Shown here one piece after another: positions 10,376 to 22,839 of a DNA stretch of 64,000 nucleotides. Each line of letters starts with the position of its first letter. Position 1 is the first letter of the stretch. Location: contig MU832028.1 in the NCBI GenBank assembly GCA_029204225.1, positions 26,786 through 90,785 of the forward strand, in the 5' to 3' direction. This stretch comes from Diphasiastrum complanatum (lineage: Eukaryota > Streptophyta > Lycopodiopsida > Lycopodiales > Lycopodiaceae). A model generated the notes under the pieces. That model saw only the letters and a program-made list of their open reading frames with translations. It was not told where the DNA came from and did not search any database. The translations under genes and the position numbers were made by a program.

Positions 10376-11339
10376 ATGATGATCTTAGGGTGAAAATCTA
10401 GTTGAATGAGACGTAGACAAGTTTGTGATTAAATAAAATTTGTTGGGAGTCTCTATTTAAGGTTCGGGAGAGCCATGGAGTCTCGAAGTCCTTGAACAAA
10501 TTACAGAATATCTCAAATAACAAGGAATTGAGTGTCTATGATGATATGTGAGTTCCAGTTAAGAGCAATCATAGGCTCTGAAAAGATGAACTATTATGAT
10601 GACTCAACAGGCAAGCAAAATCAATTTTGTTGAAGGCTAGGACCTTCACATTCAAGATCATTGAGGTTGTGCCTACATATCCATGACATCATTGACATTA
10701 GTGCACCATTTCCCACTCGTAATGGCCTTGAATCTTCAATTTTGAGTTTTAACATCTCAATGAGTGCAAACATATAAACAATCTCTATTGTGGCATAGTC
10801 CAAGAGAGATTGCGCCTAAATATCCCATGATGCCATCAACATTAGGGCATTGGTCTTAATCTCGATACTTGACTCTAAGCATTTGGATGAGTGCAAATGT
10901 TTAAGCAACTCCCCTCGTAGCATCATTTGAAGAGTTCGCCCCATAATTTCCTTATCCCATTTGTGGGGTCTCCTATTTAGGAAATATCAATATAAACTCT
11001 ACAAGTACAAGTGTTGGGCATACCCTCACCTTGTCAACTCTTGATTTTTCTTTTGTGTCCCATTCAATAAATTTGGATGAGCGTACTATTCCACATCAAG
11101 TTAGTCAAGGTGCAACAACCATCTAATGGTCAAGGTGAGTGGTACCACCATCTCTCAATGATAGTATCATATCTCCTCACCCTTAAATTTTTGGAGGCAC
11201 ACGATGGTTCAACAACACGACAGTGGTGGTTCAAAATACACTCTCCCTGAAATGTTAAGGTGGGCTTTCACATTGGCTTTAGAATTGAGTTTACATTGGG
11301 TAAGAGGTTGGAAGTTGGGTATAGCTATAGAGTGTAAGT
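10376..11339. other. No recognised feature
   Basis: Ordinary-composition non-coding DNA. Imperfect repetition of phrases such as GAGTGCAAA and CATCATT between 10670 and 10930 suggests an old local duplication. No protein motif is visible in any frame. Confidence 0.4.
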
Positions 11340-11600
11340 GCTTGGATAGATATTAACACAACGGTCCTAGGTCAGCTGGGATGAGCTAGAGTTCCAGGGG
11401 CCCATCTGGAATAAGGTGCATATTAGTACAAAGGTCTTCAGTCCCTGGTCCCATCTGGGATGAGGTGCATATTTACACAAAGGTCCTCGATAAGCTGGGA
11501 TGAGCTAGAGGTCCCTGGGCCCAGCTGGGATGAGTTGCATATTAACACAAAGGTCCTTGGTCGACTGGGATGAGCTAGATAGAGGTCCCAAGGTGTTGCG
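11340..11600 (+). repeat. Degenerate tandem array, units about 47-72 bp
   Basis: Phrases recur in order: CAGCTGGGATGAG, GGTGCATATTA and ACACAAAGGTCC. ACAAAGGTC-like words fall near 11358, 11428, 11475 and 11547, so spacing is uneven. One more partial unit (CCAGCTGGGATGAGGTGCATAT) occurs alone near 12520-12545. It looks like an internal repeat of a larger element whose ends I could not find. Confidence 0.65.
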
Positions 11601-12699
11601 CCGGCGCCTCAAAGGGCGCTGGGACTTGAGCGGTTTCCCCAACACGCGCTTAAGTCTAACATTCATCCATCATGCACTTACGTAAAAGCCAACTCATAAA
11701 CGTAACAAGCTTAACCATTCAAACTTAAGAAAACTGGAATCCCAACCAACCCGAAAGCCAACTCAGAATCCGTCCCCAAAAGGTAACCAAAGGCAAAGAC
11801 AAGCCACACATGAAACCCAAGGCATAGTGGTCGCCAAACTGACCAATTGGCATAGCGGCAAGCCCCATGTCGATGACAGGGACCCTTAGGCGCCAGCGAC
11901 ACAAAAAGGTTGTAGTAAGGGTCCTTCCACTTGGACCAGTCCCGGAGGCGAAACCGAAATGATAATCATCCCCAAGGATCAACTTTATTAGATTTGGAAG
12001 AGGTTACATTCATACATAGACTGACCGGTCTCAGGGCCACCAACACGTGCTGGGCATTGTGCCTGGCTCGTGCTGGTAGAGGGAGCTGAGACCTGGCGAC
12101 TGGATTCCTGGCGCTGGTTGAGCTGCCCAAGTTTCTGTCTGCCGGACTCCCCCTATAGTTCTGCTGTGATTCGGCGCACCCCCTCTGGTTTGAAACATAG
12201 TGCTTTATGGTAAAGCACGCTTTTTAGGACTTAGTTTTTATTTTGCTGATTAAGCCTGGCAAGCTTGGCAAAATCAGTCTGGCTCCCGGACATGGGTCCC
12301 GGGAGCCGTCCCGGCGGCCGAATCAACCTGCTTTCCTGACTAGGCCATGACTCGAGCTCCAGAGCTAGCTCATGACTTTGTGACTACTTGACTGGCTCAC
12401 CACAGGTCGGGAGGCTCAGTCCTTGACGTTCTAACTTGCTCTGGGACCTTAGAGAATGTCACCCCTTTGAGTCTTACAGGGCACGCTGGGTGGTGCACCC
12501 GAGTCAACTTTACAACACTGGGCCAGCTGGGATGAGGTGCATATGCAAGTATGACTACCATGGCATGAAGGTTGACCGCACCTTAGTCCTCACAAAGCTT
12601 CAAGCACTAGATCTTGGGCCACTCCACATCCTTGGACAAAGGTGGCCACTAACAAGACAAAGTAAGGAGTCAACGCGTCCACGCGCTCTAAGGTGCGGA

Positions 12700-12701
<2 letters not shown>
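11601..12701. other. GC-richer non-coding region upstream of the peptide gene
   Basis: Moderately GC-rich, with open frames on both strands (for example 11725-11982 minus and 12436 onward plus) that show no domain and low-complexity translations. Clusters such as CCCGGACATGGGTCCCGGGAG near 12290 are palindromic. This may be retrotransposon LTR or leader sequence sharing the 11340 array. Confidence 0.4.

Positions 12702-12740
<39 letters not shown>
12702..12740. repeat. (CT)n microsatellite upstream of the peptide gene
   Basis: About 19 CT units roughly 140-175 bp upstream of the TATA box at 12878. CT/GA tracts are common in plant core promoters, where BBR/BPC GAGA-binding proteins act, so a regulatory role is possible but not shown. 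Confidence 0.9.
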
Positions 12741-12743
<3 letters not shown>

Positions 12744-12827
12744 TCCAAAAAAAAACCCAAAAATCTTAAAAAAGTTGAAAATTTCACTCTCTCTCGCACT
12801 CCTCTCTTTCTCTCTCTTGCCATGGCG

Positions 12828-12885
12828 CAATTTTATAACCCCTCTCTCGCAATTTTATAACCCCTCTCTCGCAATTTTATATAAA
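12828..12885 (+). promoter_or_regulatory. Putative promoter: three tandem GCAATTTTATA units ending in a TATA box
   Basis: The unit GCAATTTTATAACCCCTCTCTC (about 22 bp) is repeated from about 12828. In the last unit the ACCCC is replaced to give TATATAAA at 12878-12885, a strong plant TATA box. The first in-frame ATG of the three-exon gene lies at 12995, about 110 bp further on, which leaves room for a transcription start near 12910 and a leader of about 85 bases. Confidence 0.6.
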
Positions 12886-12994
12886 CGAGCATCCAAGTGC
12901 CTACATTTGTGATCTTAAATTGGCGAGTGCGCAGCTCGAACAAGAATAGATTTTGTATTCATACACACAAATAATACACCTGACAAGCATAAAA

Positions 12995-13619
12995 ATGCAG
13001 CTCACTGCACCACGAAGAATGATGCAGCTGCTATTCTTTTCATGTGTATGTGCAGTTCCCTATTTGGATTCAACAACGGCGATCCGAGAGAGCCATGCTC
13101 TTGGTTAGCAGTTTTTCCTTTTCTCTTGTGCAATATAGTTAATTGGTATGCATGAATGGAGCTGAGATTTCCTGACTTGATATTGGCTTTCTGTTGTGCT
13201 GAGATTAATATTGCAGCTATTGCCACGAAGGATGTCGAACCTCGACAAACTACAGTGGATCGTCAAATTATTGACCCGGCTTCAGATCAGATTGTAATAA
13301 TTTTCTGAATCCAGCTAGTTAAAATCTTTGATGAATACTTTTGTTCCCTTGGGCTGGTTTTTAAAAATTAACATTCACATGAGCTGCTTTACCTCTAACA
13401 ATGACCATATACTCTCAGGTTTCACTGGAAGACGGCAAAGACGCGAGATCAGAAACCAACCATGCAGCTATTGTGAACGAGGTCATCTATTCCCTCAAGA
13501 GGAGACTAAGTGGTTTAGTGCCTCAAAGCGGGGAATTTATATCCAGCTGCCCAACTTGTCGTCCACACTACGGTCCTGGAACTTCTGGTAATAGCGGCGG
13601 CGGTGGATATAATCCTTAG
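12995..13619 (+). CDS. Predicted small secreted peptide precursor, three exons
   Basis: Exons 12995-13103, 13217-13293 and 13419-13619 join in frame across two short canonical introns: 13104-13216 (GT...TTGCAG, phase 1) and 13294-13418 (GT...CTCTCAG, phase 0). The result is 128 residues. ATG 12995 is the first in frame after a TAG at 12947. Residues 1-29 look like a signal peptide: a basic start (MQLTAPRR), then hydrophobic MMQLLFFSCVCAV and a small-residue exit (DSTTA). The middle is hydrophilic (KDVEPRQTTVDRQ). A KRR processing-type site at about residues 89-91 precedes a tail with a CPTC motif (about 106-109) and a Gly-rich end, GNSGGGGYNP. A TATA box at 12878 and an AATAAA at 13856 frame it. 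This layout fits plant signalling-peptide precursors, but it does not match CLE, RALF, EPFL, PSK or CEP as I know them. The function is not assigned. Confidence 0.65.
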
Positions 13620-13855
13620 AAGCTATCATAAATGCTTTCAAACCAAGCAAAAAGATCTCATTCTCCAGTTTGGATTGGTCTTTCTTAAGAACCGAGTACG
13701 TCAAGAACATGTTCGAACAGGAACCAGCATCTAATTTCTGCAGGAACTGGCATCTTTCTCCTAAAAATCAAGTTTGTAAAAAACTTACTTGGCTTTTAGA
13801 AAACTGACAACTTTTTTTAAGTGTATGAAATTTTTTGTTTGTTGTATTCATATGC

Positions 13856-13861
13856 AATAAA
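13856..13861 (+). terminator. Putative polyadenylation signal of the peptide gene
   Basis: AATAAA lies 237 bp after the stop codon, following a T-rich stretch (TTTTTTGTTTGTTGTATTC). It suits a near-upstream element for 3'-end formation in plants. Confidence 0.5.
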
Positions 13862-14193
13862 TCTGTGTGGTAATGTAGGTAGAACCTTATAAAGCTTTGG
13901 TTACATAGCTTTATTGAGTTAGTAAAATAATTTATTAATATAAATTTCTAGTACTTTGGTGGCAAGTTTGGGATGCAAGATTTAGAAGGCAAGAGTTTTC
14001 AAAAACCGACAACTTCTAGAAAATGCAAGAAATTGGAGGGAAACCTTGAAGAGATTTCCAAAACAATGATCAACAACATTCAGGTTTTGTGTGATCTTTT
14101 TATGTTGAACTGAAATTACTATAACGAAAGACCGAGAGAGAGTGAATGATCAAAAGCTCTACTACATATTAATGAATGAGTAAATTGGTATTA

Positions 14194-14196
<3 letters not shown>

Positions 14197-14263
<67 letters not shown>

Positions 14264-14287
14264 AGAAGAAGAAGAAGAAGAAGAAGA
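14197..14287. repeat. (AG)n followed by (GAA)n microsatellite
   Basis: About 31 AG units to 14259, then about nine AAG/GAA units to 14287. The compound purine tract suggests successive slippage events. Confidence 0.95.
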
Positions 14288-15774
14288 CAACTAAGTTGAG
14301 AAGACAAGTGAAAGAACACGACACTTTAGGACCCTAAATGATATTATCACTAGATATGAAAACACTCCTAACTTAGTCTTAATATCTATGACATTGTGTC
14401 TATGTACTACTCTTAGGTGATGGCATTGTAAGTATGTCTACAACCATATCCTGAGTTGGACAAAATTTTATTTCTACAACCTATTCATGAACATAATGGT
14501 ATTGTAATTAGATATGTTTTGTTTCTACATGGAATCGCAGATTCTTTGTCATGGAAATGCAACTTTTGTTATTACCCTTGAAAATTGATTGTTGACTTTC
14601 TTATAAAATTGACACGTCAATAAGTAATCTCTAGAGCTGTTAAACTCTGTTTTTCCATCGAGGGATCGGTCCCGTCAAAAGATGGCTTTTGGGTAATCGG
14701 CTTAACCTTCTGATGAAGGCGATTTCATACGATATAGCATGAAACCTAATGCCCGATCTTGGGGTTGTGATTTTCCACTAACCCGTGCTCCATGATTGAC
14801 ATGGCTGTTCCAAGCCCATAGAGTCACAATCGATTGGAGGGTGTATGTCATAGGCTGATGACCATCCGAATTTACTATAGGAAAATTAAGAATGTTCGTA
14901 ACGTCTATGAAGCTCCCGATGTATGTGCTCCTGATAGATATAACGAGGAGGATCTACTCCAGTTTGGACTATGATGAGAGACAGATCTTCATGACCGTAT
15001 TTGGGTAACAAATCAAGGTGTAATGGGCTCTGTGTGGTGTAGGTTGTAGAAGCGGTATCGGGGAGCACCCAAGTTAACATGTCAGTCAATTCATAAATTT
15101 TCAAATGGCTCTCATCGGCGTGGTGGCATAGTCTGCGTAGTCTATTCCCAATTTGTAAGTACTGATGGAAATCGTGACAATAGAAATTGTATTGTGATAT
15201 CCCTTCTCTGATCAACAAACATAAATTCCCAGGTAATGATAGGTCAAATAAACCTAGGCTTATCATTGGTGTCACGTCGGGGCCGATGCCACCCAGACTG
15301 AACTTTGTAATTGCTGAATACGAGGTTTTCTGGGTACCCAAATTCTATTAAGACAGAGATGTACAATAATTTGTACTTATACCCTTTATTATACACTTTT
15401 GCTACTAGATACCCTATTTATAGAGTTGTAGAAGTGGTATCCAAGAATACAATTTCTAATGATGCCCACCCAATGGGTCTGATCATTGGACAATACCTTC
15501 CTCATGGGTTGGAAATATAGGCCATGCCATCTAAGGACGAGCTTGACCTCTGAGTTCTAACTGCTATTACCTCAAAATAATGCTACGATGGTAGCATTTC
15601 AGGTTATAAGTAAAATAAAAAATCAACTAATTTTCTATAGTTTTGAATCAAAATTAAGAGTTTTGGTACTCCAACTTTTCAAGTCTCCAACGCTACTTCT
15701 GAAGCTAATATACTATATATCTATGATTGTCGACTTCAGTTTGTAGGCCGAATTTCTACACAAGATAAGAATTT
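14288..15774. other. No assignable gene; one 151-codon open frame on the minus strand
   Basis: The frame at 15341-14886 (minus) is open for 151 codons with ordinary amino-acid composition but no motif I recognise. It lies downstream of a gypsy protease on the same strand, so it may be decayed pol or LTR sequence of that element. Nothing else is seen here. Confidence 0.35.
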
Positions 15775-16330
15775 ATGAAATTATGAGTTGAACCACTATC
15801 CACCAAAATACTAACTTCTAGATCTTTCACCATGTTCTTAGGCAAGAAAGAAGTAGTACTAAAGGAACATTCATAGTCACAATCTATCAGGTCAAATTTC
15901 CAATCTTAAATTTTCCTTGGCATCTCAATCACTTGAATTGTGGGTTTCTTTTGCTCCATGCAAATTTTCATAACATGTCTAGGCTTATTGCAAATAAAAC
16001 AAATATTTGCCCTCTTAGCCTTTTTCCAAGACATTTGTTTCCTTTGCTTACCTTCTGATGCCATTTGATCAAGCTTGTCATGAAAAACAACCTAACAAAA
16101 CTCTTTTTTTTTTCTTTGGTTTAAGTATCGATGGATTAGCCTAAAATTGCTTCTTGGATGCCACCACTGTGGAATCATAGACTTTTGTAATCCGTACAAC
16201 ATCATCAAAAGTTCGAAACACATTTCACTTCCATTCGTTCCTAATAATCCATTGGAAAAAATGACCTTTTATTGATTAACTTGTTGACATGCAATCAGAA
16301 CTTTTGGAAAAGTAGGTTAGCAAGATGCTT
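15775..16330 (-). pseudogene. Ty3/gypsy gag zinc knuckle and protease remnant
   Basis: On the minus strand a CCHC knuckle CFICNKPRHVMKIC lies at about 15963-16002. It is followed leftward by the aspartic-protease site ILVDSGSTHNFINSYLV at about 15775-15815 and then a stop. The order gag knuckle then protease, and the DSGSTHNF form, are typical of plant gypsy elements. Reverse transcriptase and integrase were not found further left, so the element is 3'-truncated or decayed. Confidence 0.75.
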
Positions 16331-17669
16331 GCCATGTCACCCTAGGCCCAAAGTCCACACATTTGGAATATTTCTAACCCTAGTATTGATGGATCGACAT
16401 TGCATGATATAGGGGTAGAATCAGAGATAAACTCATTTAGTTTGGTGGGTTTGTTGCATGATGATGCGACAAATGATATCGATCAATTAGCAAATGAATA
16501 AGAGATGCACAACGATGTATTGCAACTTATTAATTACATTGCTCACATGTGGTCATGAAATTGTTATGATACATCATTTCCTATTTTCAGTCGTGTATAT
16601 GGCCCCTAATGTCAAATTCAATGTGTTGACAAACAACTATTTTTAAAAATACCATCCACTTGCATTCTATAACAATTTGAGGTTTATATCAAGGTGCCCT
16701 AATTTCATCAGCCTCGGTATCACCCTCGGAAAGCAAAGTACCTACGTTTCACATGCCATCAAATGGAAGCTATAAGCAATCTATAATAGTTCATCAGATA
16801 TTAATAGAATCTTCTATCAGGTCTAGCAATGATTTGTCGGCTCAGATCTATCAAAAAATGGATTCTAGGAGAGTGCCTACAAGGAAATTTTTGGTGAATT
16901 GTTGTCTAAGCCTCCAAGCACCAAATTGGGTGTATGAGACATTAATCAACGGTAATTCCACCTATCATTCATATTGTATATAAGTCCATAAGCTTTAGAT
17001 ACTATAAAAAGAGTTATTAATGCTCAAAATTTTTCAAAGATACACTAATTTTTGAGGTTTTGGAATCCCTTACAGTTACAATTGCCTACCAAACCTGTTC
17101 ACAACCTATGAAAAGCTTCATTTTACCTTTGAGAATGTTCATGCAAAGTCTTATGTAAAGACACTGACTCAAACTCTCAAAAAAGTGAAAACCCATAAAA
17201 ATAAAATAAACTTAAAAAAACCTTGTTTTGGACCAATTTTTGACTTTTTCAGCATGTTCTGATGGATCAAATGCACATGCAAGTGCAATCAGACACTATC
17301 TACTATAATTCACCCATATGCAAGCACTAATGATTTTGATTATGCTCAATATCAATTCTTACTATTCGATTTTAATCAAAATCACTAAAAACAACAAATA
17401 CAATCTTGAAAATCATTAACATATTGTAGGCTCAATGAATTTCAAACTAAAATAGTGAATACTAGTCAAAAAACCATAAAAAAATTCGAACACTTTGTAG
17501 TTACGACTATGGAGAAAGTCCATAACATTGATTTTTAGGCTGAAAACAATCAAAATCTTGAGAATCCACTTCCTTGGAGGTCAATTCCACCACCAAAAAG
17601 AAACAAGCCAGGAGTCACTAAGAAAAAGCTACAAAAAAAAAAAAGTGTCTCCACTCGATGCCCAACCAA
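16331..17669 (-). other. Decayed leader/gag region of the same gypsy element
   Basis: This lies between the primer site at 17670 and the zinc knuckle. No intact gag frame is visible. An A-rich run sits at 17632-17644. The region has the right position and length for a 5' untranslated leader plus gag. Confidence 0.4.
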
Positions 17670-17681
17670 GCTCTGATACCA
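17670..17681 (-). other. Primer-binding site of the gypsy remnant
   Basis: The minus strand reads TGGTATCAGAGC, an exact tRNA-Met-type site, one base from the LTR end at 17683. Confidence 0.85.
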
Positions 17682-17682
17682 T

Positions 17683-18157
17683 TGTAAAGATTGCCAAGTG
17701 TAGATCCTCTAGATCATGTTGCATGCACCAAAAGGAGTGTTGTGGAGCTAAAACACCCAACCAAGTGGAATTTGAAAGTCAAACCCCAATCAGCTTTACC
17801 TTTGATCCACGATGACTTAATACTAGAGAGAAGCGATTTCTGGCAACTGGAAACCAAAATCTATAAGTGGAGGAGGATGAGTTCCTACATGTATATATAA
17901 ACCCTTGGAGTCTAGGAATATCCCATATAGGATTTCCATTCTCAACCAATTGCTTTTAGTCATATAAAGCCATCAATATTCACCATGCATTAGCTCCACA
18001 TCTCTAATGGCTATGGCTGGGCCCTCACAAGGTTATTGATTACATGCCTCACCTAGTCTAAAATGGTGAGGCATAACTAATAAACTCATACACTGGAGTG
18101 CCAAATATGCACATCAAGGATTATTCTGAATCGTATGAACCGAGCATGGACATAACA
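17683..18157 (-). repeat. 5' LTR of the gypsy remnant (475 bp)
   Basis: The minus strand starts TGTTATGTCCATG at 18157 and ends in CTTTACA at 17683, beside the primer site. A TATATATAAAC box is seen near 17890-17900 on the plus strand. The LTR resembles the one at 60525-61004 in length, ends and internal phrases (GTAAAGA, CGCCCAACCA-like, TCTGGGCCCTC), so both belong to related families. Confidence 0.75.
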
Positions 18158-19228
<1,071 letters not shown>

Positions 19229-19229
19229 A

Positions 19230-19243
19230 TTGGTATCAAAGCC
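19230..19243 (+). other. Primer-binding site of G1
   Basis: TTGGTATCAAAGCC, a one-base variant of the tRNA-Met-type site, one base after the LTR. It is followed by a short (AG)n run at 19253-19271. Confidence 0.7.
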
Positions 19244-19271
19244 TCGTTCTAGAGAGAGAGAGAGAGAGAGA

Positions 19272-20041
19272 AATGTCTGTTCTAGAGAGAGAAAGTAAAA
19301 AAAAAACTTGTTTTTTCACCATAACTTGGTCTATAGTGCTCAGATTTGAGGGAGATATGTCCCAGACCATTTCTAGTGGGTAGTTGATGTAGATCAGCAA
19401 GGTTCCACGCTGCAAATCTCAGATTTCAGAAAAATTTTAAAGTTTTGGAGGGCCAGCGCATTTTTTCTAAAATTTTTTTGCTGATAACTCTTTGGAACCT
19501 TTTCAGATCCTGATCAAATTTTAAGATCATGTTCCTAGCATTCATAGCGATCCTATAGTGCCATCATACGTTGTTTTTGCAGCAGATTTGTCTCTGTTTC
19601 ACCAAAAAGTCGGTTTTCAAGCAAAAAAACAGGTCAGATTTTTGAATTAGGCATAACTTCTTTGATTTTTCTCTGGTTTTTGCTATTAAGGGTTCAGATT
19701 GGGCCTAGTAGGAGGACGACCTACTTCCAATTGACGGTTTATGAAAAGCTTTTGCCGTTGAGAAGAAATTTGACGTCAAATAGCCCATTTTTTTTTCTAT
19801 TTTTTTTGACTTTCAAGCCGATTTGGTGCCCAAAAAAAGCTTTTAACTGACTTTTGTACCAGCGTAGGAGAAGAAGTACTACCTGTCCTTGGCTTTGTGT
19901 TTTTCTCAAAGTTTTATTACTTTCCAGTTGCCTTTTTCTCTTTCAATTGTAAATTGTGAATAAGCTGAAAATTTTCACATTTCCCTTTTCTGAGTGTGTT
20001 TCTCTAGTTTGATTTCGTGTTGTCTCTATTTTTGTTTCATA
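19272..20041 (+). other. Untranslated leader of G1
   Basis: About 770 bp between primer site and gag, T-rich with several poly-T and poly-A runs and no coding motif. The length is usual for plant gypsy leaders. Confidence 0.6.
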
Positions 20042-21039
20042 ATGGAAGATGATAGAGTTGATATTTTGCTTAGCCTTCTCGTTGCTCTCCCATCACCACC
20101 ACCCAACCCTGTGATTAGCCCTGACCATAACCCGCTTTTAGTGGCTGCTAGTTCGTCTGCTGATGTTTCTTCTTCTGTGCAAGCTCGCATGGATAGTATG
20201 GAGAAGACCATCGTAGAGATGCAAGAGATGATCTCCTCTGTAGTTGGTGGTTATGCGTCTTCTTCACAGCATGTTTTATCTTCTGCGGTTCATCCTGTGT
20301 TACCTCCACTCTACCCAGAAGACAAAGACTTTAAGCTTACTCATTTTGCAGGAAATACTTCCCAGAGAACAACTGATGTTGTAAATCAGTGGGTGCATCA
20401 GTGGGATGAATATTTTGATTTGAAGCGGGCCCCAACCGAGGAGGGTTGGCGAGTCCGCAGAGTTACTTACCATCTCACTGATTTTGTTGATAGGTGGTGG
20501 CAGAAGTTATTGAAGTTTAATCAGGCTCCATCCACCTAGATTGATTTCAAGCGGGCTTTTGGAGCTCAGTTCATTCCTCCACATGAACATGTGTGTGCGA
20601 CAAATGCTTGGTTTTTGCATCGTCAGAGGCAGTACATGGTGCAGGAATATGCTGATAAGTATCGTGAGACGCTTATCAAGATTCCAGAAGGGATTCCCAA
20701 GTGGATCGTAGTCCACAAGTTTATTTTTGGCCTTCGCGAAGAGTTGAGGCCTTAGTTCTTAATGAAGGGTGCAAGACCTTGGAGGAGGCCATTGCAACAG
20801 CCCTTAACTTCGAAGGTAACGTGCATAACAAGGCTGCATCTGGAGTGGCAAGTGGAACCCAGAAGAAGGGTTCGCAAGAGTTTGGCCAAGCTGGTCAGAA
20901 GAACTTATCGCAGAGGGATCCTATCCAGATGCAGCAGACTTTGAAGCACACAGAGGCATCTCCTTTGGCTCATCAGGCTTACAACAAGTCTCCTCTCAGT
21001 CCAGAACAAAAGGACAAGGCCAAGAAAGATGGAACATGA
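20042..21039 (+). pseudogene. G1 gag
   Basis: ATG at 20042 opens MEDDRVDILLSLLVALP, then a coiled-coil-like stretch (SMEKTIVEMQEMIS). The retrotransposon gag core (FKLTHFAGNTSQ, WVHQWDEYFDLKRAP, DRWWQKLL) follows. An in-frame TAG at 20537 splits it. The frame continues FKRAFGAQFIPPHE and YADKYRETLIKIP, hits a second stop near 20754, and shifts frame. The Lys-rich tail ends at 21037. The family role is capsid assembly around element RNA. Confidence 0.8.
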
Positions 21040-21262
21040 AGCTCCATGTTTTACAATAGCATCAAGATAAGGACAAGGATGAGGAGATTTTGGAAGACTT
21101 ATTAGTAAGCAACGATGAGTAGGTAGCCTGTATAGTTTCTCTTTCTTTTGCATGTATATAAAGTTTGGACATGAGGGTTTATCTCATGTTTTAAAAGGGG
21201 GGGAGACCAATTGTTGAGGGGTCCTCTTGTTACCTGTATGCAAATAAAGAGAATGGAAGTAT

Positions 21263-22108
21263 TTGTGGTTGTGTTATGTGAATGTTGATTCCAGTTTTGA
21301 TTCTTTTGTTGATAATAATCAGATATGCACACTCACTAATAAACCACAAGATGCTTCATCTACTTTTGCATCCCCTGGTGCACATGCATTTTCTTTACAA
21401 CCTAGATGTCAACAAGTGAGTTGGAAGTCCATTTGCACTCAGTTTAAACACATGCTAATTAGTAATATGCTAGAGGGATTGCCGCGTAGTCAGAATGTTG
21501 ATCATCGTATTGAGCTCGTTCTAGGGGCAAGTCTTGTATGTAGGCCTCCTTATAGGATGAGCCTAAAAGCAGAAGAGGAAGTCAGAAAGATGTTGGAGGA
21601 GTATCTCAAGCTGGGGTACATCCGTCCAAGTTATTCACCTTTCGCCTCTCCTATTTTACTTGTTAAGAAAAAAGATGGTAGTTTCCGAATGTGTGTAGAT
21701 TATAGGGGATTGAATAAGATCACTATAAAGCACAGGTATCCGATGCCCAAGATTGATGATCTATTGGATGCGTTGCAAGGTGCAACAATTTTCAATAAGA
21801 CAGATCTCAAAAGTAGATACCATCAAATACGGATTCAAGATGAAGACGTCCAGAAGACGGCCTTCCGAACAACCCGTTCGGTCATTATGATTGTTTTGGT
21901 TATGCCATTTGGGTTAACCAATGTCCCTACCACATTCATGGTGCTCATGAATGATGTCTTGCGAGACTATATGGGCAAGTTTGTCGTCAATTTTATTGAC
22001 GATATATTGGTTTTTAGTAAAGCGGTTGAGGAGCATGAGGTTCATCTCAAGACCGTATTGGGCAAGTTACAAGCTTCTGTCTTCTATGCCAATGCTCAGC
22101 TGACCTAG
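21263..22108 (+). pseudogene. G1 reverse transcriptase
   Basis: RT blocks in order: MLEGLPRSQNVDHRIEL, PPYRMS, LKLGYIRPSYSPFASPIL, FRMCVDYRGLNKITI, RYPMPKIDDLLD, KSRYHQIRI, then MPFGLTNVPTTF and the catalytic FIDDILVFS at about 21992-22018. Both core aspartates are present. Small defects (KSRYHQI for RSGYHQI; an insertion around FRTTRSVIMIVLVMPFG) and a TAG at 22106 suggest an inactive copy. It is the longest open pol frame in this element. Confidence 0.85.
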
Positions 22109-22730
22109 CCAAGGTGCCTATGGTTAAGAAGTGGCCGAGGCCTGCCGATATACGCCAATTACAATCTTTCTTAAGTTTTTGCAAGTTCTACCGACAGTTC
22201 GTTAGGAACTATTCCAAGGTAGCTGCTCCTTTGATGGACCAGTTACGAAAAAATAGCATTGTAGATCGGTGGGTTGCTGAAGCTCAGCACAAGTTTGATT
22301 ACTTGATGGAGGCACTGGCCACAACTCCAGCTCTCGAGTTTGTTGATACCCGGAAACTGTTTGACCTAGAGACGGATGCAAGTGGCATTGTCGTAGGTGC
22401 AGTGTTGGGCCAAGATGGTATACCCGCACAGGAGCAAGAGTTGTATGTGAGTACATGCGCTCAAGGTGTGGAGACATTATTTATACGGTGCCAAGTTTTA
22501 TGTGTACACAGATCATTATTCTTTAAAGTATTTTGCACTCAGCTAGATTTGTAAGGCCGCCAAGCTCGGTGGGCCGAGCTGATGCAGGAATTTCATTTGG
22601 AAATTCGCTTCCGAGGAGGGAAGGAAAATGTGGTCGCTGATGCACTATCGTTGGTACTGCATCAGATGAACCTTGCATGTAGTTGACAACAGTGATCTCA
22701 TGGAGGAGATCAAGAGGGCTCAGCAAAAAG
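22109..22730 (+). pseudogene. G1 RNase H region
   Basis: Contains KWPRPADIRQLQSFLSFCKFYRQFVRNYSK-type connection sequence, then LFDLETDASGIVVGAVLGQDG (first catalytic Asp) near 22365-22425. A decayed ALSYASTRAL-like and HWAELMQEF-like tail continues to about 22660, with several shifts. Confidence 0.75.
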
Positions 22731-22839
22731 GACCCACAGTTAGTCGAACAAGCGAAAGAGCCAGCCTCGCCTGTCGCTTTCGTAGAGGAACACACCAGTT
22801 CTTATCTGACATACACCTGAAGGAAGGTATGTAGTTGAG

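Noticed and set aside
11725-11982. Hydrophobic 85-codon minus-strand frame resembling a membrane protein
   Set aside because: Trp/Leu/Phe richness comes from the base composition. The overlapping frame at 11711-11902 reads equally well, and no start context or homologue is evident.
12436-12912. 158-codon plus-strand open frame and the opposing Arg-Glu-rich frames
   Set aside because: The frame crosses a CT microsatellite and the promoter repeats of the peptide gene. Composition is low-complexity and no motif is visible.
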